DNA of 64,000 nt, from positions 62,001-126,000 of the forward strand of contig NZ_PVTP01000002.1 of NCBI RefSeq assembly GCF_003003285.1, written 5' to 3'. A program made the translations under genes and the position numbers. Source of the DNA: Yoonia maritima (GTDB taxonomy: Bacteria > Pseudomonadota > Alphaproteobacteria > Rhodobacterales > Rhodobacteraceae). Positions within the stretch are counted from its first letter, which is position 1, and the number at the start of each line of letters is the position of its first letter. This document shows positions 18,467 through 26,921 of the stretch, one piece after another. The notes beneath the pieces were generated by a model, which worked only from the letters and a program-made list of their open reading frames with translations, had not been told where the DNA came from and searched no databases.

Positions 18467-19395
18467 GCTTCTTCCAATCTATCGGTTGCAGGTGCAGGGG
18501 TTACACTGAGCGCCGTGATCCGCGCGTAAAGTTCGGGCGACATTTCAAATTCATTTGCTGCCAGTGACGGTTCTAACTGTCTGGCCGATCTGGCTGATAT
18601 GATAGGGCTGGGTCGCGTAGGGTGGGTCTTGACCCACGCAACTGCAAGTGTCGCGGGATCAGTGCCTAATTCGGATGCAAGCCCTGACAATGCCTTTGCT
18701 GTGTCATGCATCCATGCTTGGTCATAGCGCGCTTGGTATCGTTCATCTTCAGTCAGTCGACCCGTGCCGCCATTTGCGTATTTGCCCGTCAGCAACCCGC
18801 CCCCAAGCGGGGAATACGGAATAACTGCAATGTCTTGGTCCTGCGCCATCGGGAAAATTTCGACCTCGGATTGACGTTTGACGAGGCTGTACATGGGTTG
18901 GATCGCGTCGATTGTTGTACCCAGTGAATTCGCAACGGTTTGGGCTTTCATCACCTGCCATGCAGCATAGTTCGACACGCCGATGTAGCGGATAACGCCT
19001 GCGCTTTGAAATTCGGCCAAGGTGCTAAAGGTTTCTTCAAGCGGTGTCTCTGGATCAAATCTGTGTAGGTATAGCAGGTCGACCGCGTCTTGGTTTAGCT
19101 GCTTGCGGCTGCGGTCAAACTGTTCTGTGATGTTTCTATGCCCCCCGCCGCCAGTATATCCGACTTTTGTGGCAAGAAATATTTCGTCTCGTTGTTGTTT
19201 GATCATGCCGCCTAGGATGGATTCAGAGTGACCAGCCGTATATCCTACAGCGGTGTCGAAGTGGTTTATCCCGATGGTGCGTGCCGCATCGAACATGGCA
19301 CGGCTTTCGTGGGCGTCGGCTGTGCCGCCGAATTGCATGGTTCCAAACGTGAGGGGCGATACGGGCGCGCCATTGTGGGTGCAAAGTTGTGTCAT
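18463..19395 (-). CDS. Aldo/keto reductase
   Basis: 310-residue NADPH-dependent oxidoreductase with a TIM-barrel fold. Catalytic positions are seen as HFDTAVGYTAGHSES (Asp and Tyr), FLATKVGY (Lys), and YLHRFDP (His). The cofactor end reads PIISARSARQLEPSLAA. The ATG at 19395 is taken because it gives the family-like start MTQLCTHNG; a longer reading to 19434 is possible. The gene contains, in frame, a copy of the dispersed palindromic repeat (18616-18637), coding for WVKTHPTR. It is coupled to the FAD oxidoreductase gene. Confidence 0.88.
   Translation of the reverse strand: MTQLCTHNGAPVSPLTFGTMQFGGTADAHESRAMFDAARTIGINHFDTAVGYTAGHSESILGGMIKQQRDEIFLATKVGYTGGGGHRNITEQFDRSRKQLNQDAVDLLYLHRFDPETPLEETFSTLAEFQSAGVIRYIGVSNYAAWQVMKAQTVANSLGTTIDAIQPMYSLVKRQSEVEIFPMAQDQDIAVIPYSPLGGGLLTGKYANGGTGRLTEDERYQARYDQAWMHDTAKALSGLASELGTDPATLAVAWVKTHPTRPSPIISARSARQLEPSLAANEFEMSPELYARITALSVTPAPATDRLEEA
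18616..18637 (+). repeat. Dispersed palindromic repeat, copy 2 (inside a coding region)
   Basis: CGTAGG then GTGGGTC / GACCCAC arms around TT. It is read on the other strand as WVKTHPTR in the aldo/keto reductase. Family proteins have a similar WV..HP stretch of the same length here, so the match may be a replacement or chance rather than an insertion. Confidence 0.55.
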
Positions 19396-19494
19396 AAAAA
19401 TACTGTTGCATGGCTTTTCATTCATGAAAAGCACGGGATTGTACCCGTAACAATCAGTGCTGCTGTCCTGCCAATGCGTGGCAGGACAGGGGGA

Positions 19495-19929
19495 TTATTC
19501 TGCCATCGCAGATGCGTTATCGGTGATCACGTATGAACAGGCATGGCATGCCTTTGCTCCAGTTTGATCGAACCACCGACAGGTGGCGCGAATGGGGCAG
19601 GCGGGCAGCCCATCTGATTTAGATAAATTGAAACCCTCGATATGTGTAAGCACGCGATCAATGACTCCGCATCGATTGCCTGTCCACTGGCTGCACCCGT
19701 TGGTTGCGCAATGGCTTGAGAAACGCATTCGTTGTTCTGGCGGGCCTACTTGGCTTGCAGTTGTGATAAATTCATCATCGACCGCCATTGCAGTGCGTAG
19801 GTTGTGAATGCGTCCATCGGCACCTTTGACCCCCAGTAATTTGGCACCTGGTTCGCACCGTGCGCTGGGGCAGCTACGATCTACCCCAGCGTTTATGGAA
19901 TCCAAAGTGCCCCTTTCAGGGCGGCCCAT
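19495..19929 (-). CDS. Cysteine-rich protein of unknown function
   Basis: 144 residues with nine Cys. Groups such as SCPSARCEPG near the N-terminus, FSSHCATNGCSQWTGNRCG in the middle, and ACPIRATCRWFDQTGAKACHACSYV near the C-terminus suggest metal or iron-sulfur binding. Similar Cys-rich proteins are known from cyanobacteria, but I cannot name a function. The ATG at 19929 has GGAGG 6 nt upstream and touches the stop of the 76-residue gene (TGATG), so these two are a coupled pair. Confidence 0.65.
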   Translation of the reverse strand: MGRPERGTLDSINAGVDRSCPSARCEPGAKLLGVKGADGRIHNLRTAMAVDDEFITTASQVGPPEQRMRFSSHCATNGCSQWTGNRCGVIDRVLTHIEGFNLSKSDGLPACPIRATCRWFDQTGAKACHACSYVITDNASAMAE

Positions 19930-20159
19930 CACAAGCCTCCAAGCCGTTTTCCAAGGTCTGCTTCGATTTGAGAAATACGATCAAGGTCAGGGTGTAGAAT
20001 AATGCCCCACCATTCGCGTGGAAATTTGACGGCAAAGGGTTTGTCAAACCCCAGCCGCGCAACATGTTTAAGGGCTACGGACTGCAGTTCATTTTGAAGT
20101 TGCAGTTGATCTTCTTTGGACATCGGCATTTCGCCAAGGTCGATCGCAAAACGTGCCAT
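19929..20159 (-). CDS. Unknown 76-residue protein
   Basis: Soluble 76-residue protein, no signal peptide or membrane part. It begins MARFAIDLGEMPMSKEDQLQ and contains KPFAVKFPREWWGIILHPD. I do not recognise a family. A good ribosome site (AGGAGTGTCC just before the ATG on the coding strand, spaced about 8 nt) and coupling to the Cys-rich gene support a real gene, probably the first of the minus-strand cluster that runs down to 16321. Confidence 0.65.
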   Translation of the reverse strand: MARFAIDLGEMPMSKEDQLQLQNELQSVALKHVARLGFDKPFAVKFPREWWGIILHPDLDRISQIEADLGKRLGGL

Positions 20160-20245
20160 GAGGACACTCCTTTGTTGCTAAAGTTTATGCCGCTAAAAAT
20201 AAGATGCAGCAAAAGCAGTGTAGCACACGGCAGGGTTGATATCGG

Positions 20246-20261
20246 GTCAGGTTTTCCTGAC
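20246..20261 (+). other. Short hairpin in the 20160-20328 intergenic region
   Basis: GTCAGG-TTTT-CCTGAC is a perfect 6-bp stem with a four-T loop, between divergent genes and about 68 nt before the AKR start. A TTGACA lies just after it (20269-20274) without a convincing -10 box at standard spacing. Role unknown; leader or operator element possible. Confidence 0.35.
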
Positions 20262-20328
20262 TGCCCCGTTGACATCCCACCAGAGGCGTGTTCGCTTGCC
20301 ACGTAAACGTTATAGGGGAGGATAACAC

Positions 20329-21384
20329 ATGACATATGTTCCAGCAGAAAACCGTTACGAAAAGATGGTGTACCGCCGTTGTGGGGCGTCTGGTGTCAAG
20401 CTTCCAGCGATCTCGCTTGGACTTTGGCATAACTTTGGGCACGACACACCGCATGATACAAAACGTGCGATTTGTCGGACGGCATTTGACAATGGCATTA
20501 CGCATTTTGACTTAGCGAATAACTATGGTCCGCCGCCGGGTTCTGCCGAGCACGCGTTTGGGTCGATCTTGTCAGAGGATTTCAAAGGTTACCGCGATGA
20601 GCTGATTATCAGTTCCAAAGCAGGCTACGACATGTGGCCCGGCCCATATGGTGAATGGGGCAGCCGCAAGTATTTGATTGCCTCATGTGATCAGTCGCTC
20701 AAGCGGATGGGTTTGGATTACGTCGATATCTTTTATTCGCACCGTTTTGATCCAGATACACCGCTTGAGGAAACGATGGGTGCATTGGATTACATCGTGC
20801 GGTCGGGTCGTGCGCTTTATGCGGGGATTTCTTCGTACAACACAGAACGCACCCGCGAAGCCGTCGCGATTTTGGAAGATCTGGGTACGCCCTGTCTGAT
20901 CCATCAGCCGTCTTACAACATGCTAAATCGTTGGGTCGAACGTGATGGGTTGAAAGATACGCTAAAGGACTTGGGCGTTGGATCGATTGCGTTCACACCG
21001 CTTGCCCAAGGCATGCTGACCAAGAAATACTTGGGTGGCATTCCCGAAGACAGTCGCGCAAGCCAAGGCAAATCGCTTGCGCCAACCATGCTGACCGAGC
21101 GTGCGATAGAGAACATTCGCAAGCTGAACGAAATTGCCGAAGGCCGCGGTCAGACATTGGCGCAGATGGCAATTGCTTGGGTCTTGCGCGGTGGTGGTAT
21201 CACGACGGCGCTAATTGGTGCATCGAAGCCGAGCCAGGTTGAAGACTGCGTCGGTGCAATTAACAATCTGGACTTCACTGCTGATGAACTATCGCTGATC
21301 GACAAATATGCTGACGAAGAGCAGATCAATCTTTGGGCCAAATCAGCCGAGCAAACGCAGGGTGCTGCGGAGCGCAAGAAATGA
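20329..21384 (+). CDS. gpr: Aldo/keto reductase, L-glyceraldehyde 3-phosphate reductase (YghZ) type
   Basis: 351 residues, NADPH-dependent AKR14-like protein. Typical features: WHNFGHDTPHDTKRAICRTAFDNGITHFDLANNYGPP (Asp and Tyr; the GPPPGSAE loop is characteristic), IISSKAGYDMWPGPYGEWGS (Lys), and YSHRFDPDTPLEETM (His). E. coli YghZ reduces L-glyceraldehyde 3-phosphate and methylglyoxal. The start is preceded by GGGGAGGA. The gene overlaps the xylosidase gene by 4 nt (ATGA), so a role in sugar or aldehyde handling with it is plausible. Confidence 0.87.
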   Translation: MTYVPAENRYEKMVYRRCGASGVKLPAISLGLWHNFGHDTPHDTKRAICRTAFDNGITHFDLANNYGPPPGSAEHAFGSILSEDFKGYRDELIISSKAGYDMWPGPYGEWGSRKYLIASCDQSLKRMGLDYVDIFYSHRFDPDTPLEETMGALDYIVRSGRALYAGISSYNTERTREAVAILEDLGTPCLIHQPSYNMLNRWVERDGLKDTLKDLGVGSIAFTPLAQGMLTKKYLGGIPEDSRASQGKSLAPTMLTERAIENIRKLNEIAEGRGQTLAQMAIAWVLRGGGITTALIGASKPSQVEDCVGAINNLDFTADELSLIDKYADEEQINLWAKSAEQTQGAAERKK

Positions 21385-22976
21385 TCCAGAACCCGATCTT
21401 GCCCGGTTTTAATGCTGACCCTTCGTTTTGTCGGGTTGGCGAGGACTACTATATCGCTGTTTCCACGTTTGAGTGGTACCCCGGCGTGCAAATCTATCAT
21501 TCGCGCGATTTGGTGAATTGGGATCTGGTTGCGCGTCCGCTCAACCGTGCCGCGCTTTTGGATATGCGCGGCAATGGCGATAGCTGCGGGATATGGGCAC
21601 CTTGCCTTTCGCACGCAGATGGCAAGTTTTGGTTGGTTTATACTGACGTCAAGCGGCTGGATGGTGGGTTCAAAGATGCGCCGAATTATATCACCACATG
21701 TGAGACGATTGATGGTGAGTGGACCGATCCTTGGTATGTGAATTCGAGCGGATTTGATCCGTCACTGTTTCATGATGACGACGGCCGCAAGTATTTCATG
21801 AATATGCAATGGAACCATCGCGGTCCCGGCACGGGCGGAAACCCTGCGCACGCGTCGTTTGACGGAATCTTGTTGCAGGAATGGACACCTGAAAAGGGGC
21901 TGTTTGGTCCGGTTAAGAATGTATACGCAGGCACGCCACGTGGCCTTACCGAAGCGCCGCATATCTTTAAACGGAATGGTTACTATTACATGACAACGGC
22001 TGAGGGTGGCACTGGCTACAACCACGCTGTGACCTTGGCACGTTCACGCGATATTTGGGGGCCGTATGAAAACCACCCAGATTTACATGTGATCTGCGCG
22101 GAAGGGTCGGATGGACCAATTCAGCGTACCGGCCATGGTCAATATGTCGAAACCCATTGGGGTGGTCTTTACCATACGTTTCTGATGGGGCGTCCATTGG
22201 AGGGGCCGCATGGTCCATTTTGCGCCCTTGGCCGAGAGACAGGTATCGAAGAAGTCGAGTGGCGCGACGACTGGATGTATCTCAAGGCAGGGGGCATGGT
22301 CGCCCGCGTTGAGGTCGAAGCACCGGTTGATGCCAAACAACATGCGCCTGTGCCAGTGTTGCGCCAGCTTGGTGGAAAGCTACCGCCAGAGTTTCAATGG
22401 CTTCGGACACCGGAAACCGGTCGTATTTTCCGCGAAGATGATGATGCGCTGGTTTTGATTGGGCGTGAAAGCATCGGAAGTTGGTTCGAGCAGTCACTGG
22501 TTGCTCGTAGGCAAGAACACCACGCGTATCGCGCCGAAACGACGGCCGAAATTGTCGCCGATACCTATCAGCAGGCTGCGGGTTTGACGACTTATTACAA
22601 CCGTCACAAGTTTCACGCGGCGTTGGTAACATATGCGGAAGGTGTTGGGCCGGTTCTGACAATAATGTCATGTGCTGGAGACTGGCCTGAATGTGCGCTG
22701 ACATTTCCAACAGAAGACGTGCCGTTAAAGCGTGGTCCAGTTGATCTGCGCGTTGATGTGAACGGAGCAACGCAGCAGTTCTATTATCGCCAAGGGGGCG
22801 ATTGGGTTGCCTTTGGTCCTGCGCTTGATGCGTCGGTGATATCGGACGAAGGCGGGCGCGGTGAACACGGATCGTTCACGGGCGCGTTCGTTGGGATGGT
22901 TGCATTTGATACATCAGGTCAGGGCAAAGAAGCCCGGTTCACCCAGTTCGATTATCTTCCGGGAGAGGTGGGTTGA
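21381..22976 (+). CDS. xynB: Glycoside hydrolase family 43 beta-xylosidase
   Basis: 531-residue inverting glycosidase, likely releasing xylose from the non-reducing end of xylo-oligosaccharides; some GH43 members act on arabinosides. The five-bladed propeller domain shows the catalytic base Asp13 in LPGFNADPSFCRVGEDYY, the pKa-modulating Asp in SGFDPSLFHDDDG, and the acid Glu in RGLTEAPHIFKRNGYYY. The C-terminal ~200 residues are the beta-sandwich domain found in XynB-type enzymes. No signal peptide: intracellular. Start is coupled to the AKR stop. Its 3' end carries a copy of the dispersed repeat. Confidence 0.92.
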   Translation: MIQNPILPGFNADPSFCRVGEDYYIAVSTFEWYPGVQIYHSRDLVNWDLVARPLNRAALLDMRGNGDSCGIWAPCLSHADGKFWLVYTDVKRLDGGFKDAPNYITTCETIDGEWTDPWYVNSSGFDPSLFHDDDGRKYFMNMQWNHRGPGTGGNPAHASFDGILLQEWTPEKGLFGPVKNVYAGTPRGLTEAPHIFKRNGYYYMTTAEGGTGYNHAVTLARSRDIWGPYENHPDLHVICAEGSDGPIQRTGHGQYVETHWGGLYHTFLMGRPLEGPHGPFCALGRETGIEEVEWRDDWMYLKAGGMVARVEVEAPVDAKQHAPVPVLRQLGGKLPPEFQWLRTPETGRIFREDDDALVLIGRESIGSWFEQSLVARRQEHHAYRAETTAEIVADTYQQAAGLTTYYNRHKFHAALVTYAEGVGPVLTIMSCAGDWPECALTFPTEDVPLKRGPVDLRVDVNGATQQFYYRQGGDWVAFGPALDASVISDEGGRGEHGSFTGAFVGMVAFDTSGQGKEARFTQFDYLPGEVG

Positions 22977-22989
22977 AACCCACCCTACG
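22967..22989 (-). repeat. Dispersed palindromic repeat, copy 3
   Basis: On the minus strand it reads CGTAG, then GGTGGGTT / AACCCACC around TC: perfect 8-nt arms. It covers the stop of the xylosidase (TGA, 22974-22976) and the TTG start of the propeller gene (22973), and codes for residues 1-6 of the latter. Confidence 0.85.
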
Positions 22990-23803
22990 GAGCCAGCTTT
23001 GTGTTTACACATTGCACAGCGGGGCGGTAGAGGTCCTGCTGGACCATCCGGGGCATATTGAAGCGCCCAATTGGCATCCAGATGGCTATCTGATTGTGAA
23101 CGGCGGTGGGCAGATTTTTCGCGTGCCGTTGGAGGCGCCAACCTTGCATTCCATCGATACGGGATTTGCAACTGCCTGCAACAATGATCACGGCGTTTCG
23201 CCTGATGGAAAGACACTGGTCATAAGTGACAGTCGTCGCACGGATGAAAGTTGTATTTATACCGTGCCGATTGGTGGCGGGGTGCCCGCATGCGTGACCA
23301 AGGAGACGCCGTCCTATTGGCATGGATGGTCGCCTGACGGTGCGACATTAGCGTATGTCGCGAAACGTGGTGGGCCTTTTGCGCTTTATACTTGCCCGGT
23401 CGCCGGTGGGGTTGAACGTTGCATCACGGATGCCTTCGATCATGTTGACGGGCCCGACTATACGCCTGATGGCCAATGGATTTGGTTTAACGGTGAACGT
23501 AACGGTCAGGTTGACCTATGGCGGATCAGGCCAGATGGAACAGATCTCGAGCAGATGACCGATGATGAAGCGGTGAATTGGTTTCCGCATCCATCGCCCG
23601 GCGGTGCCCATGTGCTTTACTTGGCATATCCAAAGGATACCCAAGGGCACCCCGGAGAATTGGACGTCGAGTTGTGTTTGATGCCAGCATCCGGCGGTTC
23701 AGCTAAATGCATTGTTCGTCTGTACGGAGGACAAGGTACAATCAACGTTCCGTGTTGGGCCCCCAATAGTGAACAATTTGCGTTCATGCGTTTTGTGCCC
23801 TGA
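22973..23803 (+). CDS. TolB/PD40-type beta-propeller protein
   Basis: 276 residues without signal peptide. At least five WD40-like PD40 blades are visible: NWHPDGYLIVNG, GVSPDGKTLVISD, GWSPDGATLAYV, DYTPDGQWIWFNG and PCWAPNSEQFAFM. Function unknown; similar propellers lie next to sugar-degradation genes in this group. The start is TTG at 22973, with GGGAG 7 nt upstream and a 4-nt overlap with the xylosidase stop. That start lies within a palindromic repeat, so the first residues (LKPTLRSQ) are repeat-encoded. Confidence 0.8.
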   Translation: MKPTLRSQLCVYTLHSGAVEVLLDHPGHIEAPNWHPDGYLIVNGGGQIFRVPLEAPTLHSIDTGFATACNNDHGVSPDGKTLVISDSRRTDESCIYTVPIGGGVPACVTKETPSYWHGWSPDGATLAYVAKRGGPFALYTCPVAGGVERCITDAFDHVDGPDYTPDGQWIWFNGERNGQVDLWRIRPDGTDLEQMTDDEAVNWFPHPSPGGAHVLYLAYPKDTQGHPGELDVELCLMPASGGSAKCIVRLYGGQGTINVPCWAPNSEQFAFMRFVP

Positions 23804-23863
23804 CGGGGCTTTACTTTTACAGCGGACCTCGGCTTTTTGCCTTTGGGTAATAAAGGAAGTGGT

Positions 23864-24460
23864 GTGTACGGATTTCCAGTCGCAAAATCTGGTCAGGTGA
23901 TTGGCCTGCTTGGTGGATCGTTTGATCCACCGCACGAAGGCCATGTGCATATTACCAAGGCGGCGCTGAAACGCTTTGGGCTGGATCATGTCTGGTGGCT
24001 TGTCAGCCCGGGAAATCCGCTTAAGAAAAATGGGCCTGCGCCGTTAAATGAACGAATTCAGGCCGCGTCAGCCATGATGCAGCACCCGCGTGTTCGCGTG
24101 ACCGGTATCGAAGCGCAGCTGGGCACGCGGTACACAGCGCAAACCTTGCAGGCATTGCAGCGGCGGTATCCGGGGGTGCGTTTTGTATGGCTGATGGGGG
24201 CTGATAACTTGGCGCAGTTCCATCACTGGCAGGATTGGCGGTGGATTATCGATAACGTGCCAATCGGCGTGATCGCGCGCCCCGGTGATCGCATCGCCGC
24301 ACGGCTGTCTAAAGCCGCGCGTATGTATGCCCAATCAAAGGTTCCGAGCACAGCAAGCCACATGATTGGACGTTTGCCAACGCCCGCGTGGTCGTTTGTG
24401 AATCTGCCAATGTCTAATCAGTCCTCGACGGCTATTCGTGCGCGGGGTGAGTGGAAATGA
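23864..24460 (+). CDS. nadD: Nicotinate-nucleotide adenylyltransferase
   Basis: NAD synthesis: transfers AMP from ATP to nicotinate mononucleotide. 198 residues. The nucleotidyltransferase signature [17 protein letters not shown] is near residue 18, and [17 protein letters not shown] plus the C-terminal [16 protein letters not shown] (the ISSTxIR-like motif) are all present. GTG at 23864 is chosen as start because AAGGA lies 6 nt before it; an upstream TTG at 23837 has no such site. The stop overlaps the dacB start (ATGA). Confidence 0.93.
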   Translation: MYGFPVAKSGQVIGLLGGSFDPPHEGHVHITKAALKRFGLDHVWWLVSPGNPLKKNGPAPLNERIQAASAMMQHPRVRVTGIEAQLGTRYTAQTLQALQRRYPGVRFVWLMGADNLAQFHHWQDWRWIIDNVPIGVIARPGDRIAARLSKAARMYAQSKVPSTASHMIGRLPTPAWSFVNLPMSNQSSTAIRARGEWK

Positions 24461-25926
24461 AACTGACCAGACGCACGATGCTCTCCGGGTTGGCTTCGAG
24501 CTATGCAACTGGCGTCAGCGCCGAAGCGCCGATGTCATCGCTGCGGCCCGTCGCCCGCCCAAGCTATCAGACAATTACGGAACGAGCGATTGCGCAGTCA
24601 GGTCTAAGCGGTGAAATTGCCATAGTCCTATCCAACGCAGATACGGGAGAACTGATCGAAGCGCATAGTCCAGATGTACCGCAGCCGCCTGCCAGCGTAA
24701 CCAAAGCCGTCACCGCGCTTTATGCACTGGAACATTTAGGCCCGATGCATCAGTTCGAGACGACGATATACGCTGATGGTACTGTGACGGATGGGGTATT
24801 GGACGGGAACCTGATCTTGGCAGGTGGTGGTGATCCGAATCTGGTGACCGATGATCTTGCGCAGCTGGCGCAGCGCCTAAAAGACACAGGTCTTACCGAG
24901 GTAAAAGGCGACTTTTTCGTCTGGGATGATGCGCTGGTGAATTTAGATGAAATCGATAGGACGCAGTTAGATCACCTTGGATATAACCCGACCGTAACCG
25001 GATTAAACTTGAACTTTAATCGCGTGCATTTTGAATGGAAGCGAGACGGGGCAAATTACACCACCGCGATGGATGCCCGCAGTGCAAATTACCGCCCAGT
25101 GGTGACGACGTCGCGGATACGAATAGCCGATCGCGCCACGCCTGTTTTTACCTATCGTGATCTTGGTGATGTGGATCAGTGGAGCGTCGCAAGGTCTGCA
25201 CTGAATAACGGTGGGTCACGCTGGCTGCCTGTGCGCCACCCAGCGCTTTACGCCGGAGAAGTGTTTGCCACATTTGCGCGCAGTCAGGGTATCGTGCTGA
25301 AGGCACCCGCAGAAATTGCTGTTTTGCCATCGGGTGTCGCCACAATGGTGTCGTTCCAAGGTGCGCCTTTGACCGACCTCATGCGGGCTATGATGCGTTA
25401 TTCGACCAATATTACAGCCGAGGTTGCCGGGCTTGCGACCACGACCAAAGACACTGGTCAAAAATGGGGGCTACAAGCGTCTGCCGCACGCATGTCGCGC
25501 TGGGCGCGGCGGCGCGTTGTCGGTATTAGCCCCTATTTCGCGGATCATTCCGGGTTAGGTGATGCATCGCGTCTTAAGGCTTCTGATATGGTTCGCTTTT
25601 TGACCGCGCCTGACGTCGCTCGGACACTTCGGCCGATAATGAAAGACATTCCTGTGGTAAACACAGGGGGCGATGTTATCCCAACAGCCCAAGGTGCGGT
25701 TCAGGCCAAAACCGGGACTTTGAATTTCGTATCAAATTTGGCAGGATATTTGCGTGCTGCTGACGGTCGGAACCTTGCTTTCGCGATTTTGGCGGCCGAT
25801 GTTCCGGCGCGTGAACGTGGCAAGATAGACGGAAGCGAATCACCGCCCGGCGCACGCCAATGGAACCGTGCCGCAAAGGCGCTTCAGCAGGAACTTTTGC
25901 GTGGATGGGCAACGCGGTTATCATGA
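24457..25926 (+). CDS. dacB: D-alanyl-D-alanine carboxypeptidase/endopeptidase (PBP4, S13 family)
   Basis: Periplasmic low-molecular-weight penicillin-binding protein of 489 residues that trims or cleaves peptidoglycan cross-links. The three active-site boxes are SVTK (in [12 protein letters not shown], ~residue 80), SxN as YSTN (~residue 312), and KTG in [10 protein letters not shown] (~residue 418). The N-terminus [11 protein letters not shown] resembles a twin-arginine/Sec export signal. ATG 24457 overlaps the nadD stop by 4 nt. The next gene is 100 nt downstream. Confidence 0.92.
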   Translation: MKLTRRTMLSGLASSYATGVSAEAPMSSLRPVARPSYQTITERAIAQSGLSGEIAIVLSNADTGELIEAHSPDVPQPPASVTKAVTALYALEHLGPMHQFETTIYADGTVTDGVLDGNLILAGGGDPNLVTDDLAQLAQRLKDTGLTEVKGDFFVWDDALVNLDEIDRTQLDHLGYNPTVTGLNLNFNRVHFEWKRDGANYTTAMDARSANYRPVVTTSRIRIADRATPVFTYRDLGDVDQWSVARSALNNGGSRWLPVRHPALYAGEVFATFARSQGIVLKAPAEIAVLPSGVATMVSFQGAPLTDLMRAMMRYSTNITAEVAGLATTTKDTGQKWGLQASAARMSRWARRRVVGISPYFADHSGLGDASRLKASDMVRFLTAPDVARTLRPIMKDIPVVNTGGDVIPTAQGAVQAKTGTLNFVSNLAGYLRAADGRNLAFAILAADVPARERGKIDGSESPPGARQWNRAAKALQQELLRGWATRLS

Positions 25927-26026
25927 TGCGCAAGAATTTTTGGAACTTTATGACTTGTGATGTGTTCATTTCCTGAAAGCGCTTGATTGCTAATTCGGCA
26001 ACAGCGCACAGAAAAGGAGACATGAA

Positions 26027-26329
26027 ATGAAGACGGGCATGACCGTTATAGGTGTGGTTCTTGCGGCTGTGATCGCAGTATTTGCGTATTATATGATCGA
26101 TATCGATCAGACCCAAGAAGGCGCACTTCCAGACGTTGACGTATCTGTTGAAGGTGGCGCGTTGCCAGAGTTCGACGCTGACGTAGGCTCAATCGAAATG
26201 GGTCAAGCCGAAGTCGAGGTTGAGGTGCCTGATGTCGAGGTCACGACAACCACTGAAACCATCGAAGTACCGACGATTTCTATCGAAGCACCGGAGGATG
26301 ATGGTGTGCTCGATGACGACGAATCTTAA
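26027..26329 (+). CDS. Small acidic membrane-anchored protein
   Basis: 100 residues: one N-terminal hydrophobic segment (about 5-24), then a very acidic, low-complexity tail with repeated Val-Glu/Val-Asp runs (VEVEVPDVEV, TTTTETIEVPTISIE) and ending in DDGVLDDDES. The tail is probably periplasmic and disordered. No family recognised. AAAAGGAG lies 8 nt before the ATG, and a strong terminator (26354-26378) follows, so it is likely a monocistronic real gene. Confidence 0.7.
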   Translation: MKTGMTVIGVVLAAVIAVFAYYMIDIDQTQEGALPDVDVSVEGGALPEFDADVGSIEMGQAEVEVEVPDVEVTTTTETIEVPTISIEAPEDDGVLDDDES

Positions 26330-26353
26330 TAGTTTTACTTTTTAAATCGTGTG

Positions 26354-26380
26354 ACGGCCCCGAAAGGGGCCGTTCTTTTC
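26354..26380. terminator. Intrinsic terminator between convergent genes
   Basis: ACGGCCCC (26354-26361), GAAA loop, GGGGCCGT (26366-26373), then TTCTTTTC. It lies 24 nt after the acidic-protein gene and ends 14 nt before the end of the TerB-like gene, so it may serve the plus-strand gene and perhaps both. Confidence 0.85.
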
Positions 26381-26393
26381 GTGAATTGCCGTC

Positions 26394-26813
26394 TTAAAGC
26401 GTTAAGTGACGCGCGCGCGCACCGCGTTCAATCGCGGCTGCATGTAGCCTATCAAGGTCAAGCTCTTCACGAATTTCTTCAAGCATCCGCCCTTCTTGTT
26501 CGTCAATAAGCCCGTCGGCTGCGGCAACGTCGCATGAAAGCGCATATGCTGTTTCAAACAGGCGGTCAGGAAGAGCGTCGCGGATCAGGCCGAACAGCGC
26601 CTCGAGCCCGTCTTCGGGTTCAAGCAGTTCAAACACCATTTTTGACATGCGGGGCAAGCGTTCGGGATCATATCCTGCAAACACAGGCAGCATGTTAATC
26701 GCGTTGCTGATTTTTACCAATTCTGATGTGCGGATATTTTCGTCCGATGCCGATACGGCAATCATAAGCGCCACAAGGGCGTCTTGTGCGGTCAGCGGTG
26801 CGTCTTCGGTCAT
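26394..26813 (-). CDS. TerB-like tellurite-resistance family protein
   Basis: 139-residue soluble helical protein. The pattern AQDALVALMIAVSASDENIRTSELVKI and LSCDVAAADGLIDEQEGRMLEEIREELDLD is that of the TerB/DjlA-N fold, with acidic residues (SDE, DGLIDEQE) that may bind a metal ion. Function in the cell is unclear; the name does not prove tellurite resistance here. The ATG at 26813 (MTEDAPL) has a GGAAAC ribosome-like site on the coding strand. Confidence 0.78.
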   Translation of the reverse strand: MTEDAPLTAQDALVALMIAVSASDENIRTSELVKISNAINMLPVFAGYDPERLPRMSKMVFELLEPEDGLEALFGLIRDALPDRLFETAYALSCDVAAADGLIDEQEGRMLEEIREELDLDRLHAAAIERGARARHLTL

Positions 26814-26921
26814 GGTGTTTCCTTTGTGTTTGTTACCCATTTATTGACGCTGACCCCGTGTCGCAATAGGGAGTGCGCTAAGTAGGCACCATGGGGGTGC
26901 TCTTTAGACGTGAGAAATATC

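Noticed and set aside
20269..20297. Sigma-70 promoter before the AKR gene
   Set aside because: TTGACA is present but no -10 box at 16-18 nt; not strong enough to call.
23912..23931. Palindrome GGTGGATC-GTTT-GATCCACC in nadD, like the dispersed repeat
   Set aside because: It codes for the conserved GGSFDPPH active-site motif, has a 4-nt loop and lacks the CGTAG flank, so it is explained by protein conservation.
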